From: Jacaranda mimosifolia
Taxonomy: Eukaryota; Streptophyta; Magnoliopsida; Lamiales; Bignoniaceae
Assembly: GCA_018894105.1 (NCBI GenBank)
Contig: CM032128.1
Coordinates: 29,163,299 to 29,227,298, forward strand
Direction: 5' to 3'
DNA length: 64,000 nucleotides
Positions 13,301 through 22,997 of this stretch are shown here, in pieces; position 1 is the first letter of the stretch; each line of letters opens with the position of its first letter. Below the pieces are notes generated by a model. That model searched no databases and was not told where the DNA came from. It was given only the letters and a program-made list of their open reading frames with translations. The translations under genes and the position numbers were made by a program.

Positions 13301-16300
13301 TGATGTCAATTGTATCAAGGAGTACGGATGATCCTATCCTGGCTCCAAACATCTGAAACCAGTAGTTCAGCAGCACTGTTCCTCTCAGATGCACAGCCAA
13401 TACCTTTGATGAAACCTCTTGAGCCTTATATAGTGCCCACCATTTGATGTAATCCAGAGACCAGACTGAAGTATTGGGAATCAAAGCATAATTTGGTTGT
13501 AGAAATGAGTTCCCAAAAAGAGCAATGCAGCTGCATGTAGTAAATATGCATAATATCCAAGCAAGAGGTGCAAGTGCTAGGGAAATCATGTATGGCATCC
13601 AGGGAGTTATTGTGATCAGACTAAGGTTGGAAGATATCAACTTGATATATACAGAAATTGCTAGATATGCAGGAATGATCAGCAAGGCTGAGACATATGT
13701 AAGGGCAAGAAGTTGCAATACCATGATGCCCATTTGATGAAATAAGGAAACTTCTTCAGGTAAGGGCACTTCATTTACCAATTGAGAGGACATAACCTCA
13801 ACTTCTGAGAAGTAGTTTGAGTTTCTCATATCTTGAGGTTGGGACTTCATCACTAGGTTCTCTGAGAAGTTTGCCAAATCCCCTATGGTGGTTGCTGTGA
13901 AAATATCGACTGCGCCAACCGGTAAGCCTAGAAAGTCGGAAAGCTTTTGAGCTGCTCTTACCACACCAATAGAATCAATTCCATAAGAAGTGAGGTTTGC
14001 AGTAGTAGAAATCTTGCTTCCAGGAATACCAGTCTGCTCCGAGATAAGTTTCTTCAGGAACTCCACAATTTCTACGTAATTCAATCTCGAATTTTGTGAA
14101 GTAATACTCGTCTTCAGCTGGGCCCGAGGCGTGTGGCCATCCCTGCATGTTCCTGTAGTATTACACCGCATAAGTGTTCTTTTTGGAACTATGGGTTCTG
14201 GTACCAAATTAAGTGTCCCATCAGTGAATTGTTTGAGGCACTCAAATCTCTTGATTTTGCCTGATGTTGTTTTGCTGATGGTTCTTGGTTTGATCAATTT
14301 CACAGCAGCCAAACTGACACCATGCTCTTCTGCAACCTTGCCCTTGATTTGCTCCACAACATCTTTGTTTACTGGTTTACCATCCTTAATTTCTGCAATC
14401 ACAACCAAGCCAACCTGATCAGAAGTATCTCCTATTGATATCCCCTTTGCTGATAAAATCTCCTCGGGAACACCAATGACGGCACAGCAGCCAGGCCTCA
14501 GAAGGTCAGATGAGCTCTCAACTGTCTTTTCTACATCAGCTGAATAAATATTTCTTCCAGCAACTATGATGAGATCCTTGATCCTTCCTGTAATGAATAA
14601 ATTTCCATCAATTATCCGTCCCAGGTCCCCAGTTCTCGTGTATCTTCTGCCAGGATGATTTTGGAGCTTATTTCTGAAAGTATTTTCACTAAGTTCCTCC
14701 TTTCCCCAGTACCCAATTCCAGCGCTTGGACTACTAATCCATATTTCACCTTCCTTTCCAGGTTCTTTATGCTCTTCACCAGTCTGTGGATCTACAGTTC
14801 TTATGTCCACATCTGGATCACTCGAATCCACATACCCACAACTCACCCTTCCTTGCCAATCCACCAATATAGGTTTCCCTACCCCATATGCACAACTAAC
14901 AAACACACAATTTTCTGCCAATCCATAGCCAGGAGCCATCACATATTGAGAATGGCCATAACGAGCAGTGAGCTCAATAAATCTTTTCAGAGTTCTATGT
15001 CTTACTGGTTCAGCAGCCACCATTAGAAAAACCATGGAAGAAAGATCATAGTTTAAAGCTTTATTCTTGTCAAGCTCCAACCTTCTTATCACGAGTTCAA
15101 AAGAGAAGTTGGGGCCAGCACTGTGAGTTCCCCTGTATTTGCTGATGGTCTCAAGCCAGAGGAGAGGGTTCTTAATGAATGTCATTGGAGAAAACAGGAT
15201 GGCAGTTCCTCCACTAACCAAAGCTGTGAAAAACCCACCAATCAATCCCATGTCATGATATTGCGGGAGCCAACTGACAAGTACTGTGTTTGATGTGCTT
15301 TTATATCTCCTCCTCATTAGTTTGACATTATGAATTAGCCCGCCATGAGTTATCATAACTCCTTTTGCATCACCTGTTGACCCTGATGTGAACTGAAGAA
15401 AACATAATTCATCAGCCTGGGGTACAGCACTAGAATCCATATCTGCTGCAGGCAAGCCTTTGGATTTTCTGATCCAAGAATCTGTGTGTAACCATGGAAG
15501 ATTAGGCCAGCGAGCAGAGCATCTTCCATTTCTATTCGACAACGGTATCAAATTCTTTACAAAACCTGCTCGAACAGCTGAGTGGTAACCTACGGTTGAA
15601 AGAATTGCCACAGCATTGCATGATTTAGCTATATTCTCAATTTTCAGAAGGGCCTGTCCACCTCTTTGGAGTGGGTCAGGTGGGAGAACTGGGACGGGCA
15701 GTACTCTGGCTCTTAAACACCCAAAGAAGGCATCGATGAATTCCAGACCTGGGACATGAACAAGAAGGACCCTATCACCAGGCTTAATGGCTGGTTTATG
15801 GCTAGACAAAAGCTTTTCAGCAATACAAGCAGCATTAGCATGAAGCTCCCCATAGGTCCTCTGGCTTACTATTTCTCCCTCATCATTTATCCAAGTATAA
15901 AGCATCTTGTTCTTTATGGTACTATGGGTTCCCCAGTGTTTTAAATAGCAATCAAGGCTTGAAAGATCCGGGAACTCCACTCCCTTGGATTCATCTAGCT
16001 TCTGAGGCATCTTATCCCAGCATTCAGATTTCACTGAAAACAATCTCTACAGAAATATTGATCAAGGTTAAATATGAACTCATAGGGAAATCTATTGATC
16101 TTTGGGACTTGATAATTTGAACTTTCGAATACCTTTACGTAGGGAAATCTTGGCAACGGATCATCACTTGCAAAGTGCCTTTGGACCAAAGCCATGGCGT
16201 AGGATGAATTTCTCTCAGTGAGCTCAAATGCCATGAGTCCACCTATATAGTAAGTGTTCTGCTGACCTTGAAGTTGTGTTTCTATTTTATCATAAAATCC

Positions 16301-17849
16301 GTCCTTTATATCTATATAGTCAAGTTAAATCAAGGTGTTAGTGTCTGTAACTCTGGGAGGGGCAACAAGAATTTCATCAAGATATGGACCCCACCTTGGC
16401 TTTCAACATGAGGAAAATACTTGAACCGCCGTTGCAAAACTATTCTTTCAACTTCTCCCCCCATTCTTTTAACTGCATCAACAGCTAGCTGCATTGCTTC
16501 TGGTCCCTTGATTTCAGCTGAGTTGCCATATGACCAGAACAAGAAAATATCAGTATCAGAATAAAATCTCTGCATTGCTACAGGATTTCCTATAGTCTCA
16601 GGATCATCCATGAATTCCCCAAAGTAATAGAATCCAACAGGCATGTGTTCCAGCCCTTTAATCTTCATCACAGTTGTGTAATAATCGATCTTTTGCGCTT
16701 TACTGAAAAGTTCATTTTCAAGCTCAGTGAAATCCAGTATGTCATTTCCAGCATCTGTTAGAGATGAAACTTATGTTTAGCATCTAATAGACAAAAAGCT
16801 AAAGCAAGATGAAGACAGCCAAATTCAAGAGATGCACACCTGCTGAGGTGACTAATGATGATCTATATGTCTTCCCATACTTGAAAGGAAAAGCCCCAGA
16901 TATGATAATTTTATCAAATTCCAGACTGCTGAAATCTTCATTTTGTTTGACATCAACATTGACACCAGACAAATGGCGTCTTACTGAAACTACTTCAGTG
17001 TTGCAGAGGACTTGTAATGGCAAATATTCACTGATTTTCTGCCAAAAACTCATGTATCCGCCTTTAAAACGTCTAATTTTTCCAGCCATAGATGTTCGGG
17101 TGAATTCATGGATGTAGGCATATGGCATATCTTGGACAAATCCATATCCAGAAGCAGTATATCCATATGCTACAGATTTAGGGACAGTTTTCAATCCACG
17201 ACCCTCAAGAAACATTGGTGTTAAATCAGCAGCAGAGTCACTCACAGCATGAACTCCAATTCGGTCTGATTTCTTAGCTTTCTCCTGTGAATGGGAAATG
17301 AAAATTTGAACTTTTGCTGACATTGAATATCAAATAATATGACCTTTATAAGCATCAATAGAAACTAAAGTACCTGAAGTTCTAATGTCAGTGAGATTAC
17401 TGCTACATAGTCATCTGCCACCTGGATGTCCTGATACTTTCCTGTCTGACTATCAATCAGGGCCAGTTTGTGAGAATCCATTTCTTCCAGTTCACAGCCC
17501 ATTTCTTTTGCCAAATTAAAAATAGTGGGAGAACTATTAGCAGCAAGAACTTGTCCTCCAAGGTCATAAAACTTCCCTGCAACAAGAGAAATAGTACTAA
17601 GTTTTCGGAAACAAATCCTACGTAGAATACCTTAATCTTTGATTTACCTTCAATGTCTACTGATTCACACATTCCACTAACTGTGTGATATTTCTCCAGC
17701 ACGGTTACGTTATTGTAGCCAAGCTTACATAGTGCATAAGCAGCTGATAATCCACTTGGTCCACCGCCTAAAATTGCAATTCTTGTGTTCGCTGGCCAAC
17801 GTGGATGTAGCTTTGAGGACTGATCATCGATTGATTTCTCAGGCTCCAT
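10366..17849 (-). CDS. NRPS-like multidomain enzyme: FAD amine oxidase / fatty-acyl-AMP ligase / ACP / beta-helix / catalase-like
   Basis: Seven exons: 17648-17849, 17374-17576, 16840-17284, 16395-16754, 16133-16266, 13056-16046, 10366-12978; all six introns are GT-AG with matching phase; 2315 residues. Residues 1-448: FAD/NAD(P)-binding amine-oxidase-like domain (GGGPSG at 28-33). About 450-1050: adenylation domain with TSGSTGDAKG (about 668), WLPQYHDMGLIGG and PNFSFEL (fatty-acyl-AMP-ligase type), TGDLGR and the distal lysine in TTSGKIKR. About 1105-1175: acyl-carrier domain, phosphopantetheine serine in YGIDSIG (about 1140). Then membrane segments, a hexapeptide beta-helix (about 1335-1425), more membrane segments and beta-helix (to about 1705), a catalase-like stretch (about 1740-2045), and a last membrane plus beta-helix block. 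The beta-helix/membrane parts resemble the terminal domain of bacterial NRPS-like proteins (TIGR02353). Probable role: activation of a carboxylic or fatty acid, loading on the carrier and oxidation, likely at a membrane; substrate unknown. The ATG at 17849 is the first in the exon, shortly before the FAD motif. Confidence 0.88.
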
Positions 17850-19305
17850 TTGAGCAGGCACCCTACTTGCACTGCCAGCCAGGATTTAATGAAAGTTTTC
17901 AAGAAGATTAACGTATGCTACCACAACGGAGGTTTTAACAATTCTAAGAATATCAAATGAATACAAGGTATCAGATGTGCAAGAAAATTCTTGCTGCCTT
18001 CTTTCTTATCAAGCCCAGATTTGCACAGATTTAAATAATCCATCTATCATTTATCAGAAATATATAACAACATTAACAAACAACAGTTCACACGCTGGAC
18101 AAAACCTCTTCGGTGAAAGCAATGATGCGAATCAATCACCCTTGTCAACAAACATTTGAACAGATTTTATGCATGCCCTTTTTGTCATTTCTTCCTATCA
18201 TTCATCAAACGCTAATAACTTTGAAAGTAAAATTCCCTGACGGCAAAAACAGCACGTTTCTTGAAGAACAACTAAAGAAAAAACATTACCTCTCTAAAGA
18301 GCAGATAATAATACACCCCGGCGGCTGTCTTTATATTGCCTCCAGAAAGACAAGACTTCTGTAATTCCATTGCCACCACATGTTAGAAAACCACAAAAGC
18401 TGGCATATATAAACCAGAAAACAGACCAAATGCATCACAAGAACCAGCAAAAAATCAATTTGCTGTTAGAAATGCAGAAATTTTTTATTTTCATATGTCT
18501 TCACAAGTCCTTACATAGACATGTCCAAATGTTACTTAAATTAGTGGTGAATTAAGAAGTGAAACAAACATAAGCCACATAATTTATTATAGTACGACTA
18601 AATTACTGTTTCTTAACTAACTAGAAAGCTGATATGAGCAAAAAGTGACTCTTTGGTTTTTGCATGCACTTATTCAAACCTCTACCAGAAATTGGAAAAA
18701 CAAAAACTTCAAATGCCAAATGGCAGAAGAAAAGAATTATGACCGGAACTCCAATGGCCTACTGCTGATCTCAAGATCGAATTTTTACACTAGAGATGCT
18801 TTTATAGTCCAAAGGGTACGTGACAAAGTGTCAACTTATCATCTTAAAGTCACAAAAAAACGAGAAAAAAAAAAAAAAACACTTTAGTCTTCGGTTAATC
18901 CAAGAATTTACCCTAAGTCCTGTCTGTTGTTAGGACATATTCCATTTTTGTGCTTCTTGGGAAATTATTTTGTGATGCTAGCGACAGAGGGAAATCAAGT
19001 ATTGGACAATCCTAGTTTGAACTTGTAGATTAAGTGATTATGTGCTTGAGGGATCCTGGCCGTCAAATCAGTGCGTTACGAATAATAGAAATACTTTGTT
19101 TTTGATGGTTAAATACTTTAGTTTATTATTCGTGTGACATAGGGTCCATGGGGAACCAGCAGCCTTCTTGCTTATTGGCCAAAAACCATCAGGTAACCTT
19201 AACATTGTAATTCTGATCTTAATCTTGGTTCTAGACTTAGCATAATGATAGTATAGATGCCTTGATTTATGTCACACGCACACCATGGAGATTAAATCGG
19301 ATTAA
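17850..19305. other. 5' flank of the megaenzyme gene, no gene seen
   Basis: Upstream of the minus-strand ATG at 17849; must contain 5' UTR and promoter. Several short plus-strand open frames (for example 18113-18364, 18645-18887) lack family signatures and are judged chance. A 15-base A-run lies near 18867. Confidence 0.45.
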
Positions 19306-19761
19306 GAGAATATTTGGCTAAATTTATCTAAAAGTTTTTATAAATTTCTATATTTTATAAGATGTTTTTGAAACTTATAAAATATTTAATCTTTTTAGAT
19401 ATTACATCTTCTTTTAAAATAAGTTTTTAAATATTTGAATAAAATAAAATTTTAGAATTCATAATTAATGGAATTTAAATATATAAAATAAGATGTTAAT
19501 ATTTACAATCTTATAACTAACATGATTAAAATTAATGGAGTTTTTTAAATTTTTAAAAACAAGTCAGAACTTCTCACTTCTTTTTAAAGAGCTTATGAGA
19601 TGCTAACATTTATCTTGGGAGCCTCTATATGTTGCTTCTTCTTCTTCTTCTTTTTTTCTTTTTTTTTTTTTCAAAAAATCAATTACTAGCACGTTATAAT
19701 GTTTTATAAACTCTCAACATCTCATGTTTTAAAAAGCTTACAAGTTCATTCAAACACCTTA
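19306..19761. mobile_element. Tourist-like MITE, copy 2 of the 2961 family
   Basis: Starts GAGAATATTTGGCTAAA after TAA (19303-19305) and ends CAAACACCTTA before TAA (19762-19764). The interior shares the pattern of the 2961 copy (ATCTTATTTT/AAAATAAGTTTTTAAA, AAGATGTTAATA, AGAGCTTAT). A pyrimidine run (CTT repeats then T-rich) near 19634-19672 makes it longer than the first copy. Confidence 0.72.
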
Positions 19762-19764
19762 TAA

Positions 19765-20061
19765 GAGGTTGTCTTGTTAAATTTATTTAAAAAAATTTAC
19801 AATATATTAAATCTTATTTCAAAAATAAGTTTTTAAATTATTTAAATAAAATAAACTTTTGGGTCTTACAAGATGTTAATAATACTAATTTTATAATTAA
19901 TATGATTAAATTTAGAGGAATTTATTATAAATTTAAATATAAATCAGGAAGTCTTTACTTTTCTTAAAAAAATTATCAAATATTTATAATAGTTTATATA
20001 TAAACTCTCAAACATTTTATAAAATATTTTAAGAAATTTGTAACTCTACCCAAACACCTTC
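19765..20061. mobile_element. Tourist-like MITE, copy 3, directly abutting copy 2
   Basis: Begins GAGGTTGTCTTGTTAAAT immediately after the TAA that ends copy 2 and finishes CCCAAACACCTTC at about 20061, followed by TAG. It shares the interior motifs AAAATAAGTTTTTAAAT and ACAAGATGTTAATA with copies 1 and 2, in the same orientation. The two elements use one central TAA in common. Confidence 0.7.
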
Positions 20062-20064
20062 TAG

Positions 20065-21479
20065 AAGTCACTAAGGCAGACAGAGCCACTTAGTTAAGTA
20101 CAATGTCCCCTTTAGGCTTCAACCAGAACATTATTTACTGCAATCCAGCTAGATAAGGGACAAGAAGTGTTGTAAATTTCACCATGATCCCACATTTTAG
20201 CTCCTTTGCAACTAGATTTTACTGAGGGAATGTTCTGGTACCTTGATTCAATCTATACTATTTGACTTGACTTGTGGCTGGTGATAATGCCAGAGCAATT
20301 CTCCTAGTGCGATACCATACTTATTAATTGTTTTATTTGCCCTTCAAATTTTTTATTATCATCTAAAATTCCATATCTGATCAATATCATATCAACTCTC
20401 CTAACTCGTACCACGGCGAAACTCATAATCGTTATATTTTGCTTTCAAACTTGCAAATTATCAACTATTATCTATAATTCTATATCCAGTCAAATCGAAT
20501 ATGTAAATGAAAGGAGTAATTTATAGCAGCAAACTTTGTGTTATTTAGAAAACGTATTTTTTTCTTTTCTTTTTCTTTTTCTTTTCTCTTTTTTTTCTTT
20601 TTGAGGGAGGTGGGGGCACTAGGAGCAATGTTCAATATTGTCAACTGATACAGAAAAATATGAAATATATATTAGTATGATGTGTGATGTCTAACATAAT
20701 TATCATCCATAATTAGTTTCCAAGAAGTTTAGCCGGCTTGATACATCTGAATTTCCACTTATTCTATAAGAGAAATGTGGGCAATCTGCAATTTTTATAT
20801 GACTTACAGAAATCTGCTAAGATGCAATGCTTATGATTGTTGTTGTTTGTTGAACTAAGTGGTTGCTGAATGATTTTCATCTATGAATAATTTAATTTTG
20901 GATTGGTATCTAAGTTGAACAATCCAGATTGAAATTTACTTGATGCATATCTAATTAAACAAGTCCTCTTATTAAGTTGAAAGTTGAAGGTGCAAAACAA
21001 ATAGCGTGTGCCATATTGCTTACAATACTGAAGTTTATTGAATGCTCATAGATCATTTAAAATTTTGTAGTTGACCTTATTAATAATTACCACATAATAC
21101 ACACACACACTAACACTAACACTAACATTAATGAAAACTAGAATGATTACTCAATTTTCAATTTTTGTGTATACATGAGAGAGAAAATAAAAAAGAAAAG
21201 GAAAATAGAAAGCGAAAATTTGAAATTTGAAATTTGAAAAAAAAAAAACATAAATAAATAAAAAGGACCACATTTAAAGCCATTTTCATGCTTTGGTTAT
21301 TTAGACACGAACTGGGAGGGCACGTCAGCCTGACGGAGACATTTTACCAAATTAATACATTTCTCTAATATATATATATATATGGAGTAAGAAATAATTA
21401 TCTAAAACTATTTGAACATATTGTCCAAAATATGTCACATAAGGATCCACCTTAACTTACGATTAATTCATTGTGAGGT
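20065..21479. other. AT-rich intergenic DNA
   Basis: No coding signal. Contains a long pyrimidine tract (about 20559-20602), CACA/CTAACA microsatellites near 21100-21130 and a (TA)n run near 21368-21383. Confidence 0.5.
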
Positions 21480-21489
21480 TTCAAATGAA

Positions 21490-22277
21490 AAGTTGATTGG
21501 GGTGCAATACCTATAATTTTTAACTTAACATCCAATACCCTTTAAAAAATTGACACGTGTACAAATGATTTTTTTTATATCATTAGTAATTAAGTTAATT
21601 TACTATACTAACCTTTTCTAATTAAATTAAAACTTAAAAGTAAAATAGTTTTTGGCATTTCTACCTTAATTATTCTTATCAAAAGTTAATATATAATTAA
21701 AACAAAAAATAAAATATAATTACCTAAAAAATAAAAATAAAAAAAGAATTTTAAATTAAACAAATTCAACCCTCAATCCCAAATTGAACCTTCCTCCAAG
21801 TCCCCGACATCCTGCGGCTATACGTACATCAACGAGCTGTTCTGGACTTCGGGCGGGGGCCTGACGGGGACAGACCCCGACTATCTCCGATGGAACAACG
21901 ATCGGCAATAACTTTGCTACTCCTGCAACTCTTGTAAAGCCGGCGTATTGGCCAGCCTCAAGAAGAGCGGGAGGAAGGGTCAATTTGGGAAATAGGGTTG
22001 AATTTGTTTGATTTAAAATTTATTTTTCTTTTTTCTTTTTCTATTTTTTAGGTAATTGTATTTTGTTTTTTGTTTTAATTATATATTAACTTTTGAAAAG
22101 AATAATTAAGGTATTTTATATTAAAAACTATTTTATTTTTTATTTAATTAGAAAATATTAGTATAGTAAATTAATTTAATTACTAATGATTTAAAAAAAT
22201 TATTTGTACACATGTCAATTTTTTAAGAGATATTAGATGTTAAGTTAAAACCATAAGTATCGACCCTAGTCAACCCC
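21490..22277. mobile_element. Pack-MULE carrying a tetraspanin gene fragment
   Basis: A 788-bp element flanked by a perfect 10-bp duplication TTCAAATGAA (21480-21489 and 22278-22287). Its ends are inverted repeats about 300 bp long; the left side (TTTAACTTAACATCCAATAC) reappears inverted near 22212-22250 with moderate divergence, and both arms run in to CCCTCAATCCCAAATTGA versus TCAATTTGGGAAATAGGG beside the core. The 175-bp core (about 21796-21970) is far richer in GC and encodes a tetraspanin fragment. Long inverted repeats plus 9-10 bp duplication plus captured exon sequence define a Pack-MULE. No transposase is present. Confidence 0.88.
21792..21970 (+). pseudogene. Captured tetraspanin large-extracellular-loop fragment
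   Basis: Read on the plus strand from 21792 the frame gives SSKSPTSCGYTYINELFW, then TDPDYLRWNNDRQ, a TAA stop, then LCYSCNSCKAGVLASLKK. This matches the large extracellular loop of plant tetraspanins (CC-KPP-x-x-CG, the PDC-x-x-W-N-ND motif, CYxCNSCKAG). The diagnostic CC pair now reads SS, the PDC cysteine reads tyrosine, and a nonsense codon interrupts the frame, so it is not functional. No source locus is in the window. Confidence 0.85.
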
Positions 22278-22287
22278 TTCAAATGAA

Positions 22288-22997
22288 CTTACTTTTAAGT
22301 TTTGATTAATTAATCAATTACCCAAATTTACCAATAGAAATGAGCTTTGAAAATCCCTATAATGAATCAATACGCCTTTTATTTCAATGTGCAATTTTAT
22401 AGAACTATAAAAAGAAATCATATTATACATATTTATTGGTGAAGGGCATGTGATTTGCACAACAAAATTTGATTATACAATGTAGGTTTGACACATTTTT
22501 TGCAGGATCAAATGCAAGGTTTATTTATGTATACTTTTTTCTTCCCATTCAATATTTATGTTCCAAAGTCTTCATTTCCCGGTATTCGATCTCATATGAT
22601 CTTGTTTTTTATGAGCCTGCACACAAAATTTAAAAAAAGAAAAAGAAAAAGGAGCCCATCTTCTTATCGCCCCAACAAAGAATGTTGTATAGGAAACATA
22701 TCTATAAGGCCAATCATATAGAATGTTTAGAATTTTGTCCCAATGCTTCTCCTCGGACCTCTTTTACAAACTAGCCTAAAAGAAGTAAGTTCATGTAGGG
22801 AAAATAACTGTATGGAGGAGTGAATGTCTGAACACCACCCCTTTTCTCCAATGCAGAGTGAATCAAGAAAATGAACTAAAACAGGAAGTGCTACGGAGTT
22901 ATGAATATTAATCAGTATGAGCTGCATAACGATCCATAAACTGAGAAGGATTAACAATATACAAACACAATACACGACCAGCACCACAACTGCCCTC
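22288..22997. other. Downstream region of the MCTP gene, including its 3' UTR
   Basis: Lies between the Pack-MULE and the MCTP stop codon. The right part must be 3' UTR. No other coding sequence recognised. Confidence 0.5.

Noticed and set aside
10739..16000. Many plus-strand open frames of 60-120 codons inside the megaenzyme
   Set aside because: All are antisense to long coding exons with clear domains; none has a family motif.
17457..17861. Treating the FAD-motif frame as a separate small gene
   Set aside because: Its open frame reads through an intron; correct splicing at 17648/17576 continues the oxidase domain in phase into exons reaching the ligase. The apparent start at 17861 is GTG, so ATG 17849 was chosen.
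18113..18887. Small plus-strand frames upstream of the megaenzyme
   Set aside because: No family signature, no splice context, AT-rich; likely chance.
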